This document shows positions 48,300 through 58,619 of a stretch of DNA of 64,000 bases, piece by piece. Numbering within the stretch: position 1 is the stretch's first letter; each line of letters opens with the position of its first letter. The stretch spans positions 95,342,066 to 95,406,065 of the forward strand of contig NC_079213.1 in assembly GCF_029633865.1 (NCBI RefSeq), read 5' to 3'. Under the pieces are notes generated by a model, which worked only from the letters and a program-made list of their open reading frames with translations, did not search any database and was not told where the DNA came from. The position numbers and the translations under genes were made by a program. The DNA comes from Lampris incognitus. Lineage: Eukaryota > Chordata > Actinopteri > Lampriformes > Lampridae.

Positions 48300-49270
48300 C
48301 ACTTTTTGTATTTTTTTCACCGACGGGGGAGGGGGGCGCTTGTGCGTGCCTCAAAAAGAGAACTTACAACAGGGGTGGGCGATCTTATCCAGAAAGGGCC
48401 GGTGTGGGTGCAGGTTTCTGTTCCAACCAAGCAGTTACACACACACGTGTCTCCTAACTCCTAATCAAGTTCCTCAGCAAAGACTCTACGGGTTGATTGG
48501 ATGTGACGTTTTGTGGGCGTTCCCATAAATGCCGACTGTATCTATCGTGTAGCTAGCGGCTAATATTAGCGTTAATTATAATTTGCTTTACGTGAACTGG
48601 TGCTGGAGCAAGACATATTAACACCACACTGTGCCAACGGATTGTCATGTCGCCAGGTATGTTATACTGTGCAGATGTATTCGTTGCATTTAAAGTTAAT
48701 ATTCTATGCTCCGTAAAGATGGGTACTGGTGACTAGTATCCTAGCCAGATGGGGATGTGTATGCGTACGTGTGATAGTAAAGAATGTATTGTTAATTGGA
48801 GAAAAAAAATCTATACGATCATGCTGTATAGCCATTTTCTAGCGATCGGTGACGAGAGTGGGGATGGAGCAAGGTATTAACGATACTGTGCCAATGGACT
48901 GATCTTTTTGTCGCCAGACGCAATAACAACACGTGCATGAACCCATACAGCCTGACGAGTCATTTGCTGCTGCGCAACACGCAGACCAAAGACGAGGGGT
49001 TACAGTCGCATGAATCCATGCATGTCTTCTTCGTTTTTCGATTAGTTTTCCCTTTCGGCATGCGATAAAAATGCAGATGCTTGTTTTTACCATCTTTACG
49101 ATGTGTACAACCGGACAGCGCAACAAATGTGAGGCGTTTCGTTTTAAATCAGTTTCTCCGTGACGATCTCTTCGAAATGAATGTAGTGCTTACAAACACA
49201 AGACTCGTGGCCCCTTTTGCCTCGCAGTCTGCGCACGCGCATTTGGCGCATATAATTAAGGGAACACGTC
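48300..49270. other. No gene seen
   Basis: Between the truncated gag and the next repeat I see no recognised frame. The phrases 'TGCCAACGGATTG...GTCGCCAG' (48633) and 'TGCCAATGGACTG...GTCGCCAG' (48890) are similar about 250 bp apart, indicating a diverged tandem pair. Confidence 0.5.
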
Positions 49271-49480
49271 TATTGTGCGAGGGTCAGTTTAGGAGGCTGC
49301 ACATCCACAGACTGACAGGCAGATCATTTTTATTAGGTAGATTTTTTTAGCTTAAGTGCTGCATATTAAAAACTTTTCCTCCTCTCCATATTTCCTGTTC
49401 AATCGACTTGGGTGCTGTTCAAAAGTCTTGTAATGGCAGGAAAAACTGGTTCATCTATCCGTGTGTGTGTATGCGCGCGC
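49270..49480 (+). repeat. Dispersed repeat family B, left part of host copy
   Basis: AGGAGGCTGCACATCCACAG and ATTTCCTGTTCAATCGACTT match 9333-9480 closely. A right part follows the RTE at 52793-52880 (GAGTCCTCAG, GAAGAGGAGATA), matching 9645-9700. A short CAGGGGCGCGACGAGG-type segment lies between this and the RTE. Confidence 0.65.
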
Positions 49481-49624
49481 AGGGGCGCGACGAGGTGGGG
49501 TGCAGAAGGTGCAATGCACACAGGCGCCGCATCAGCGGGGGCGCCAGAAGTACAGTGTACAGTAAACAGTTTCTGGTTATAGGCCTATTTGGGTTTTTTT
49601 TTTTAAAGTTTAATATTGTAACGT

Positions 49625-49721
49625 GCAACCCAGCCACTGAGGATGCACAAGCCAGTGCATCCTTAGTGCCGGTCCCAAGCCCGGACAAATGGGGAGGGTT
49701 GCGTCAGGAAGGGCATCTGGC
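49625..49721 (+). promoter_or_regulatory. Structured leader of the RTE
   Basis: Outer stem GCAACCC (49625-49631) pairs with GGGTTGC (49696-49702). Inside are a 14-bp hairpin CACTGAGGATGCAC / GTGCATCCTTAGTG (one G-U) and a CCGG / CCGG hairpin (49669-49684). A GTCAG / CTGGC hairpin follows (49703-49721). It lies 24-120 bp before the ATG. A role in RNA processing, translation or retrotransposition is inference. Confidence 0.6.
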
Positions 49722-49744
49722 GTAAAATCTTTGCCAAATCAAAT

Positions 49745-52744
49745 ATGCGGATCATAAATAAGACTTACATACCGGATCGGTCGAGGCCCGGGTTACCAAC
49801 GACTGCCACCGGTACTGTTAACCAGCAGGGTGTCGATGGAAACTATGCTACTGTTGGGCGAAGGAGAAGGAGAAGGAGAGGGGGAAAGCATGTCCAGAGG
49901 CAGCTAGAGAGGAGGAAGGGTAGGCATGTGGAGGTGAGAGTTGGAACTTTGAATGTTGGCACTATGACTGGTAAAGGGAGAGAGCTGGCTGACATGATGG
50001 AAAGAAGAAAGGTAGGCATACTATGTGTGCAAGAGACCAGATGGAAGGGGAGTAAGGCCAGGAGTATTGGAGGTGGGTTCAAACTCTTCTACCATGGTGT
50101 GAATGGGAGGAGTAATGGGGTAGGGGTAATTCTGAAGGAAGAGTATGTCAAGAGCGGGCTGGAGGTGAAGAGAGTGTCAGACAGAGTGATGAGTATGAAG
50201 CTGGAAATTGAAGGTTTATTGCTGAATGTTATCAGCACATATGCCCCGCAAGTTGGGTGTGAGATGGATGAAAAAGAAGAATTCTGGAGTGAGTTGGACG
50301 ACATGGTGGAGAGGGTACCCAAGGAGGAGAGAGTGGTGATTGGAGCGGACTTCAATGGACATGTTGGTGAAGGGAACAGAGGTGATGAGGAGGTGATGGG
50401 AAGGTATGGAGTCAAGAAGAGAAATGTGGAAGGACAGATGGTGGTCGATTTTGCAAAAAGGATGGAAATGGCTGTGGTGAATACATATTTCATGAAGAGG
50501 GAGGAACACAGGGTGACGTACAAGAGTGGAGGAAAGTGCACACAGGTGGACTATATCTTATGTAGAAGGCGCCATCTAAAAGGGATTGGAGACTGCAAGG
50601 TGGTGACAGGGGAGAACGTAGCTAGGCAGCATCGGATGGTGGTCTGTAGGATGACTTTGGAGACCAAGAAGAGGAAGCGAGTGAAGACACAGCCGAAGAT
50701 CAAATGGTGGAAGTTTAAGAAGGAAGACTGTTGTGTGGAGTTCAGGCAGGAGTTAAGACAGGCACTGGGTGGTAGTGAAGAGTTGCCAGATGGCTGGACA
50801 ACCACTGCAGAAATAGTGAGGGAGACAGCTAGGAAGGTACTTGGTGTGTCTTCAGGACAGAGGAAGGAAGACAAGGAGACTTGGTGGTGGAATGAGGAAG
50901 TACAGCAAATTATACAGAGGAAAAGGTTGGCAAAGAAGAAGTGGGATAGTAAGAGCGATGAAGAAAGTAGACAGGAGTACAAGGAGTTGCAGGGTAAAGC
51001 AAAGAGAGAGGTGGCAAAGGCAAAGGAAAAGGCATATGGTGAGTTGTATGACAGATTAGACACTAAGGAAGGAGAAAAGGACTTGTACCGATTGGCTAGA
51101 CAGAGGGACCAAGCTGCAAAGGATGTGCAGCAAGTTAGGGCGATCAAGGATAGAGATGGAAATGTGCTGACAAGCGAGGAGAGTGTGCTAAGAAGGTGGA
51201 AGGAATACTTTGAGGGGTTGATGAATGAAGAAAATGAGAGAGAGAGAAGGTTGGATGATGTAGGGATAGTGAATCAGGAAGTTCAGCGGATTAGCAAGGA
51301 GGAAGTGAGGGCAGCTATGAAGAGGATGAAGAGTGGAAAGGCAGTTGGTCCTGATGACATACCTGTGGAGGCATGGAGATGTTTAGGAGAGATGGCAGTG
51401 GAGTTTTTAACTAGATTGTTTAACACAATCCTGGAAAGTGAGAGGATGCCTGAGGAGTGGAGAAGAAGCATACTGGTACCGATTTTCAAGAACAAGGGCG
51501 ATGTGCAGAACTGTAACAACTACAGAGGTATAAAGTTGATCAGCCACAGCATGAAGATATGGGAAAGAGTAATAGAAGCTAGGTTAAGAGGAGAGGTGAT
51601 GATCAGCGAGCAGCAGTTTGGGTTCATGCCACGAAAGAGCACCACAGATGCGATGTTTGCTTTGAGAATGTTGATTGAGAAGTATAGAGAAGGCCAGAAA
51701 GAGTTGCATTGTGTCTTTGTAGATTTAGAGAAAGCTTATGACAGAGTGCCGAGAGAGGAGGTGTGGTATTGTATGAGGAAGTCAGGAGTTGCAGAGAAGT
51801 ATGTAGGAGTGGTGCAGGATACGTATGAGGGAAGTGTGACAATGGTGAGGTGTGCGGTTGGAATGACAGATGGGTTCAAGGTGGAGGTGGGATTACATCA
51901 AGGATCGGCTCTGAGCCCTTTCTTGTTTGCAATGGTGATGGACAGGTTGACGGACAAGATCAGGCAGGAGTCTCCATGGACGATGATGTTCGCGGATGAC
52001 ATTGTGATCTGTAGCGAGAGTAGAGTGCAGGTTGAGGAGAGCCTGGAGAGGTGGAGGTATGCACTGGAGAGAAGAGGAATGAAAGTCAGTAGGAGCAAGA
52101 CAGAATACCTATGCGTGAATGAGAGAGAGGACAGTGGAATGGTCAGGATGCAAGGAGTAGAGGTGACAAAGGCATTTGAGTTTAAATACTTGGGGTCAAC
52201 TGTCCAAAGTAACGGGGAGTGCAGTAGAGAGGTGAAAAAGAGAGTGCAGGCAGGTTGGAGTGGGTGGAAAAGTGTGTCAGGAGTGATTTGTGATAGAAGG
52301 GTACCAGCAAGAGTTAAAGGGAAGGTTTACACGATGGAAGTGAGGCCAGCTATGTTATATGGTTTGGAGACAGTGGCACTGACGAAAAGACAGGAGGCGG
52401 AGCTGGAGGTGACAGAGTAGAAGATGCTAAGATTTTCACTGGGAGTAATGAAGAAGGACAGGATTAGGAACGATTATATTAGAGGGACCGCTCAGGTTGG
52501 ACGGTTTGGAGACAAAGCAAGAGAGGCAAGATTGAGATGGCTTGGACATGTGTGGAGGAGAGATGCTGGGTATATTGGGAGAAGGATGCTGAATATCGAG
52601 CTGCCAGGGAAGAGGAGAAGAGGAAGGCCAAAGAGGAGGTTTATGGATGTGGTGAGGGAAGACATGCAGGTGGCTGGTGTGACAGAGGAAGACGCAGAAG
52701 ACAGGAAGAAATGGAAATGGATGATCCGCTGTGGCGACCCCTAA
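49745..52744 (+). pseudogene. RTE endonuclease-reverse transcriptase, one in-frame stop
   Basis: A 1000-codon frame interrupted only by TAG at 52418-52420 (codon 892); the old copy at 5.9 kb has TTG (Leu) there. An Arg-rich N-terminus is followed by an apurinic-type endonuclease (about residues 65-300: LNVGTMTGKGREL, VQETRWKG, GADFNGHVGEGN, VDYILCRRR). The reverse transcriptase (about 525-770) carries NNYRGIKLISHSMK, YDRVPREE (motif A), LHQGSALSPFLFAM and the catalytic FADD at 749-752. The C-terminus after the stop has WLGHVWRRD and RGRPKRRFMD, a conserved RTE tail. It resembles proteins often annotated 'craniofacial development protein 2-like'. With the stop, the tail of about 107 residues is lost. 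The start ATG is the first in frame downstream of the leader. Confidence 0.88.
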
Positions 52745-52792
52745 CGGGAGCAGCCGAAAGTAGTAGTAGTAGTAGTAGTAGTTATTAATTGA

Positions 52793-52880
52793 GTGCTGAG
52801 TCCTCAGTCGGAGCACCGGAGAAGAGGAGATACACCTGGTGGAGTTCTGTACTCTGCTGAATATATTCTTCTGCTTTTCT
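52793..52880 (+). repeat. Family B, right part after the RTE
   Basis: GCTGAGTCCTCAG...GAGAAGAGGAGATACACCTG resembles 9645-9700. Together with 49270-49480 it suggests the RTE landed inside a family B copy. Confidence 0.5.
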
Positions 52881-53248
52881 ATATTTGATACTTGGGTCCC
52901 CTACTTTATCTTAAATTGTTAATGATGCTAGCCACATTTCTATTTTTGGATGAAGACGGAATTTTTTAATGAAAAAAAAAATCAAGGTTGACAAAACAAA
53001 TCATATTGTCTTAATGAAGACCTTTCCTTCAGGCTAATTCAGAAAGTTAAAGGTCTTCATGGGCTAATAAGGCAAAGATTTGTAAGGATGGCCAATACCA
53101 AAAATTTGAAGAAAGTAGTAATCTAGTACTGACTTTTTGTTTTGGGATGTTTTAACAATTATATCTATTTAGGCTTGCGTGAAAAGGACAATTAGTTTTG
53201 GCGTTTCTACTCATCAAATCATTGTACTCACTTTAATTCTCCTTTTTC

Positions 53249-53251
<3 letters not shown>

Positions 53252-53340
<89 letters not shown>
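53252..53340. repeat. (GT)n microsatellite, about 88 bp
   Basis: A perfect GT tract. The open frames crossing it are artefacts of the repeat. Confidence 0.97.
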
Positions 53341-53343
<3 letters not shown>

Positions 53344-53466
53344 ACTGCCTGTGGGTTCATGCTAAATCTATCTATTGCATTATTCAGCAATTGGGCCTGC
53401 ACACACACACACACAAAAACAAATTTAATCGGTCAGCCAGCCAAGTCAGATAGGTTATTAATTAAC

Positions 53467-54390
53467 TTAAGTTTTATTGTGCCTCATTGTTCTTTTCGGT
53501 CGCTTGCTGTAGCTGCGAGTGCTGAGCCACCTGCTGTGTGGGGGGCCGTTTGTAAACTTGAATAGGAACATTTTCACAGGCACCCCATACTGCTGGATGT
53601 TGGGTCTGGTATTAGCTGTGAAGTGGAGGAGATAGGAGATGAGTGCCTGACAGGACGCTGGCAATGTCAGGTCATCTGGATATACCACAGGTCTGCGCTG
53701 GGCCTCTATTAATCTGGCAGGGCTGGAGTCATCATGAGGCATGCGTCCTGCGACCATGATGTACAGAATAATGCCCAGGCTCCATATGTCATATTTTTTG
53801 GGATCGTATGGAATGCTGTTCACGACCTCTGGTGGGGCATAGGGCAGGGAACTGCAGTACATGGTGCTAACATCAGGGTATCCCATTGAAAACCTCCTAA
53901 AACTGAAGTTGTCGATTTTCACTCGGCTGTCTGACATTATCAGTATATTCTCACACTTGAGGTCTCGTTGGACAATGTTGTTTTGGTGGAGGTAGTTGAC
54001 TGCGCTAACAATTAGGTGAAAATGGTCCTGGACTGGTCCACTGACATCCTTCTGACCTCACTGATCCTCTGCAGGAGGTCAGTTGCCGCCGGCTCCATCA
54101 CAATGTAGACTATTCCATTATGGCTCTCTAATATTTCAAACACATGAACAATATTTTCGTGACTGACTATGTTATAAAGTTCCAGGTCCCTGGGTAGAAA
54201 CCTGGTGAAAAAGTCTTGAGATGCTAAGCTACGATTCACAATTTTGATAGCCACCTCAGAGCCATGTGTCTGTGAGCTGGCCAGTTTGACTTTCGAAAAA
54301 CGTCCTTCGCCATTCACTCTCATAATCCTGTACCCCTTCTGACGCAACTCCTTTGGGTTGTAAATTTTTGCAGGTTGTATTCTGGGCTGA
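53467..54390 (-). pseudogene. tssk6: tssk6 (testis-specific serine kinase 6) pseudogene
   Basis: The minus strand encodes a single-exon TSSK-type kinase resembling TSSK6 end to end: GEGRFSKVKLASS (Gly loop), VAIKIVNR (ATP lysine), FLPRDLELYNIVSHENIVHV, IVMEPAATDLLQRI, YLHQNN, VQRDLKCENIL, PYDPKKYDIWSLGI. TSSK6 acts in spermatid chromatin condensation. It is broken: in the kinase frame no ATG precedes the Gly loop before an upstream TAA near 54395. One base is missing near 54011-54018, splitting the domain into two frames. HRD has become QRD, and DFG reads N-F-S, losing the Mg-binding aspartate. The C-terminus is divergent. Position (downstream of gatad2a, opposite strand) matches mammalian synteny. 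An assembly error could explain the frameshift but not the motif losses. Confidence 0.88.
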
Positions 54391-54979
54391 GGCCCTTATT
54401 CTTCAAAATGTCCCAAGTGCATCAAGATCTATTTAAGGGGCTACAGTAAGGCCCAGGATGTTTCTTTGACCAAGATGAAGGATGGTCTGATGGTGTGAAT
54501 GCATCTGATGTGTAGATAGATCTTCACTTCATTGGAATCACGTCATTATTTGCTCATAAAAGAAATGACAGACTCCCATTATGTCACAAACCATGCCTTG
54601 TTCTACTGTAAATCATGTTCTAAATTAGAATTCTTCTGTTTGGCATTAGTGTTGGATTGGCCTGGTTTACGCTGCCCAACTACAAGCTGCAATGGCATCT
54701 GAAGACCACCTGGTGGCAGGGTGCACCAACAGTCGCTCAAGCCTTACACCGGTATCTGTCTACAGCGTCCACAATCACCTATGGTTCCTTGTGACAGCCC
54801 AGTGAGAGGTACAAACATAACATTTGTTTCAGTGGTCTTAGAAAATCTGCGGTGAGTGCAATTGCATTGCTTTGCAACCATTCACTGAAAATATTAGGAA
54901 TGCCATGGTGGCAAATACCGTACCAGTCATTCACTCTCTGAATAATTGGGCCTCCTAGATGCTTCCTGGAGAGGGGGGG

Positions 54980-55045
<66 letters not shown>

Positions 55046-55383
55046 TAGTTGTTATTGTTGTTTTATTGTTTCTTTGTTGATTGGTGTGGTGTGGTGTTGT
55101 GTTGATGTTCACTGTTGGTGTTGTTGTGTACTGTCCAGATTGCTCTTTGATGCCTTGGCAACATTGTTTTTAAAACTTTCATGCCAATAAAGCCCTTTGA
55201 ATTGAATTGAATTGAGGGGAGGCGGGGTAGAGAGGGTGGGGGTGAGAGAGAGAGAAAGAAAGAGTGAGAGCGCTCTATGGAAAAATAGGGGCAATCGTTT
55301 GTCACTGTGACCCAGTTAAAAGCTTCATCTCTTGGGAGCATCTGGCTTTGCCTGTGGTACATAAGTATCATTCTATAGCTATA

Positions 55384-55418
<35 letters not shown>

Positions 55419-55930
55419 CACGCGTGTGTGCTTGCGTGCATGGGCAAATGTGTGTGCCTTTATGTAATACATATAATTTTTTTAAGGGTGTCTTTATATG
55501 CAGTAGAATTATTTTTTCATTAAATATTTTCCTCAGCTGCACTTACTTACACAACATCAGTCTCCAATTGTCAAATTCCACTTCTGTTAAGTGTTGCCCC
55601 ATTCATGTTTCTCTGTCCTTAAAGCTTGGTTTTGCAAATTGCTACTAGATGTCCATTCTGGTGCTGCTGGATCATTACCTCAGTTTCGGCAAAGCGGTAC
55701 ACTCACTTGCCCATTAGATGAAAGGTTTTGCTGTTGTGCATTTGCAATGTTGTGAACTGTCAAGTGTTTCCTCACTCCAGTGCTTGCTCCAGATTCCACA
55801 TCAAGAGATACAGTTGTCTGCTTGTGTGTTTGTGTGCATCTGTGTCTATGTGTTGTGCATATATATGCGTGTGTGTGTGTGTGTGCATATTTGTGTGTTT
55901 GGGGAGGGGGGGCTTACAGCTGATTGAGTG
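54391..55930. other. Intergenic DNA between tssk6 and yjefn3
   Basis: No gene recognised. It contains a (GA)n tract (54982-55041), an A/T-rich segment with AATAAAG (55186) followed by repeated GAATTGAATTGAATTGA, another GA-rich stretch at about 55240-55268 and a TG/CG tract at about 55385-55440. Confidence 0.6.
54982..55041. repeat. (GA)n microsatellite
   Basis: A perfect GA tract of about 60 bp preceded by a run of G. Confidence 0.95.
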
Positions 55931-56059
55931 CCAATGATCATGGGTGCCTGAGCCTATCAGCGGGCTCGCACCGCATCACCCCGCTTCTTAATTGGCTGGC
56001 TTCTACCGATGAGCGCTGCTGATACACAGAGCGAGCTGGTTTTATCAGAGAAGGAGCCA

Positions 56060-56207
56060 GGCAGTGGAGAGAGCGAGAGAGAGAGAGAGAAAGAGAGCGA
56101 GAGAGACAGAGAGAGCAAGAGAGAGAGAGAGAGAGCAAGAGAGAGAGAGAAATTCAGAGGCAAGTAGTGAGTGGTAGGTGGTCATTAAGAGTCTGAACCA
56201 ATAGAGG

Positions 56208-56251
<44 letters not shown>

Positions 56252-56285
56252 GTCAGAGTGATAGGAGAGAGAGAGAGAACCCTTT
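56060..56285 (+). promoter_or_regulatory. GA-rich tract upstream of yjefn3 exon 1
   Basis: Two blocks of GAGAGA (about 56068-56155 and 56206-56280) lie 150-360 bp upstream of the yjefn3 ATG. GA tracts are frequent near vertebrate promoters and 5' UTRs. No TATA box or transcript start could be fixed, so a regulatory role is inference; they may be part of the 5' UTR. Confidence 0.35.
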
Positions 56286-56428
56286 ATGTTCCCAGGCTAT
56301 TCTAAAGCAGATAGACCGTACATTTATTTGGTTAGCGAGCGAGCGAGAGAGGCAGTGTTCTCTTTGAAGTAGCCTCGCTCACACCTCGCCGTTTGCTGAA
56401 TCCTGCTGGCTGAAAACAGACGGACAAA

Positions 56429-56487
56429 ATGAATCACAGCTCAACTGAAGCAGAGGCTGAGACCACTGAACCGCTGCGCTATCTCAG
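56429..56487 (+). CDS. yjefn3: yjefn3 (AIBP2-like) coding exon 1
   Basis: The ATG at 56429 in context ACAAAATG opens MNHSSTEAEAETTEPLRYL and ends with two bases of a split codon at the donor CTCAG|GTAGGC. I recognise the N-terminus of fish Yjefn3 (MNHSS...EPLRYLS) from memory. The family has a YjeF_N Rossmann-like fold related to NAD(P)HX epimerase, and in zebrafish this protein binds apolipoprotein A-I and promotes cholesterol efflux affecting vessel growth and blood stem-cell emergence. The domain itself is not in this exon. Exon 2, expected to begin with a KTEV-like sequence, is not found up to 64000, so intron 1 exceeds 7.5 kb. Adjacency to gatad2a and tssk6 supports the call. Confidence 0.75.
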
Positions 56488-56855
56488 GTAGGCACCTGAC
56501 CAGAATAGGGTGAGAAAATCGTTCCGACGCATCGTGTTCCTGTTGAATTACTATTTTCTGCCAGTCTGTTCTCTTCTGGTTTAGGAATCAGACCAACTTA
56601 GAGACCAATATACAGACTGTGGCCAAAAACAAGAGGGAAAGAAAGAGAGGGAGATAGAGTGAGAGAGAGATGCAGGTAGATCTCTCCTTGTGGTGGGTTT
56701 TGGTCAGCCAAGAAAAGGCACTCGGTCACCACAGAGCATGTTTAACTTATGGCGTACAGTATATAGTACAGCACAGATGAACTTGTTCCTTTCATGCGGA
56801 GCGAGGATAGAGAAATGAGGGCTGTATCTAAGCTTTGAAAGACATTTCATTCCTT

Positions 56856-57165
56856 TTTAATGTTCTTCCCTTTTTCTCCCAATTTGGCTTGCCAAGCCAC
56901 TTATTCTCCTAAGGTCGTGCCATTTGTGATTTGGGTGGGAAGGGTGTAGATAATAACCATTCACTTGCAGAGGAGTCGCCTGATGCTTCTTTTCACCTGC
57001 CTGGCTTCAGGTTTCTCAGGGGTAACATAACACATGTGGAGGCTCACGCTGTTTCCTCCCAGACTCCACCTGCAGCTGTACGGGCACCTCATCACCTGTT
57101 GCAGTTGCCATTTGCAGAAACATTATCAACTATGTGCCGAGCCGGACATCTGATACAGTAGCAAA
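56856..57165 (-). mobile_element. Decayed SINE, copy 3
   Basis: CCCTTTTTCTCCCAATTTGG, GAGGAGTCGCC...GCTTCTTTTCACCTG and GTGGAGGCTCACGCTGTTTCC follow the order of the SINE at 8599-9027, with many substitutions and small deletions. It lacks a clear B-box and target duplication. It is an old insertion in yjefn3 intron 1. Confidence 0.7.
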
Positions 57166-57213
57166 GACCCGATGACAGTATGTGGTTTGACCCTAACAGG
57201 TTGTGATTTCATA

Positions 57214-57216
<3 letters not shown>

Positions 57217-57262
<46 letters not shown>
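57217..57262. repeat. (GT)n microsatellite
   Basis: A perfect GT tract of about 46 bp. Confidence 0.95.
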
Positions 57263-57266
<4 letters not shown>

Positions 57267-57386
57267 AAATTTTTTAATAGTAAACGTAAAACACAACTTG
57301 TACATAGCGCAAAGGGACCGAGTCCTTCCAAATGCAATGAGTTACTTTAATTTTCTTTTTTTTCGTTGTTTGTTTCATTTAAATAA

Positions 57387-57869
57387 TGCCCCTTTTCCAC
57401 TACAGGGTACCGGCTCAACTTGACTTTTTTGTTTTGTTGTACTGATTGTGATATCTATATCTGTGTACTTGGCCTGTCATGTCACTGCTGTTCCTTGTTT
57501 TTGCCTCTCTTTTTTTATTTTACTCCCCATCCCCTTCCCTTAGGGGACACTTACCCCCAACATAGGCTGTTATTGTAAATAAGAGTTTGCTCTTAATTAA
57601 CTTGCCTATTACAATAAAGGTTGATGATGATGATGATGATGACTTGACTTTTTCCATTTTCCATTACTGGAAAGTACCGGCATTTTGGTAACTGCTACCA
57701 CTTTTCTGGTACCACCTTTGTCGAGGTTCCAAAAAAAACTGGAGCGGGTACCAAAATCAATGCAGACCAGCGACACTGAGGCGGTGCTGTTACAGTAATG
57801 GAAAACGACACTGCGAGTCAAGTTGAGTCGAGTCGAGTATAGCGGGTACCATGTCGTGGAAAAGGGGCA
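57387..57869. mobile_element. Harbinger-type MITE carrying a LINE tail
   Basis: Second copy of the 31760-31970 MITE: ends TGCCCCTTTTCCAC and GTGGAAAAGGGGCA, flanked by TAA (57384-57386 and 57870-57872). It is longer because of a 212-bp insertion at 57430-57641 and a less deleted middle (CCAGCGACACTGAGG is retained). Confidence 0.85.
57430..57641 (+). mobile_element. LINE 3'-end insertion inside the MITE
   Basis: Flanked by a 12-bp duplication ACTTGACTTTTT (57418-57429 and 57642-57653). It ends ACAATAAAGG followed by repeated TGA/GAT triplets, a typical non-LTR tail. The family cannot be named from 200 bp. Confidence 0.8.
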
Positions 57870-58497
57870 TAACTTTACCATCATGTCACATTTGATATGC
57901 ACACTGTGGGTGGTCGGTGGCGTTCTTAAAAGCCGTGTATGGATCAAGGCTAAGGGAACTCGACGAACATGTGGCCTAAATGGCGTCGTCTGTATTATTA
58001 TCAGAGCTTTAGTGTCACAGTATTGGGACTGAGTGAGCACCAACAGTGAACATCTAGTATTTCTGCTTTACTGCTATCTACACTGTAGGCTGTTGCTACA
58101 TAAATCACAGAGATGGGGGATAAGTTTTGTCCAAACCAGGGATGAAAATAATACTCTGAGGCGTGGATCCCCGCCACCTCCACCCTGGCAAACTGCCACC
58201 TGGATGTTAGAATTTCTTTGCATTCTTATCTTTTACATGTTTCCATGCCCTTTTCTCCTCTGGCTACACCACAGATTGAATTACAGATATGGGCTGTGTT
58301 ATTGAATCAACAAGACCATTTTTAATTTGGTATTTCAGATCCCAGGTTGCTGACTACTGCAGGCCTAATCTGATTTAGTTTGTTGTAAATCAGATGTTTA
58401 ATCATTTTGTTATGCAAGTGTGGGCCGCTGTGGCTCCACAACATCCACAGTCACTCTCTCACAGAGGGAGGAAAGGAAGGACTCGGGTGGGGCCTGG

Positions 58498-58510
58498 TGG
58501 TGTGTGTGTT

Positions 58511-58555
<45 letters not shown>

Positions 58556-58578
58556 AAATATATGTAGCATTTTTTTTC

Positions 58579-58609
<31 letters not shown>
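58498..58609. repeat. Adjacent (GT)n and (CA)n tracts
   Basis: A GT tract (about 58512-58553) is followed 30 bp later by a CA tract (about 58584-58609). They are complementary on one strand and could fold into a hairpin. Confidence 0.9.
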
Positions 58610-58619
58610 TATCCAACAC

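Larger units (their letters stand above)
49606..52780 (+). mobile_element. Nearly intact RTE-type LINE
   Basis: Starts near AAAGTTTAATATTGTAACG with a highly structured leader (49625-49721) and carries one long frame (49745-52744). It ends with CTGTGGCGACCCCTAACGGG followed by AGT triplet repeats (about 52757-52782), as RTE elements typically end in a microsatellite. It is the only near full-length autonomous LINE in the window. Confidence 0.9.

Noticed and set aside
49625-49721. RTE leader as an HDV-like or hammerhead ribozyme
   Set aside because: The first stem is 7 bp as in HDV, and a CTGAGGA string is present, but the nested pseudoknot of HDV and the GAAA-containing open core of hammerheads are not seen; CTGAGGA lies inside a paired stem.
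50089-51147. Long minus-strand frames opposite the young RTE
   Set aside because: Same reason: antisense of the RTE frame, with no domain of their own.
53467-54390. Calling tssk6 a functional kinase gene
   Set aside because: Frameshift, missing start codon, QRD and NFS substitutions together argue against it.
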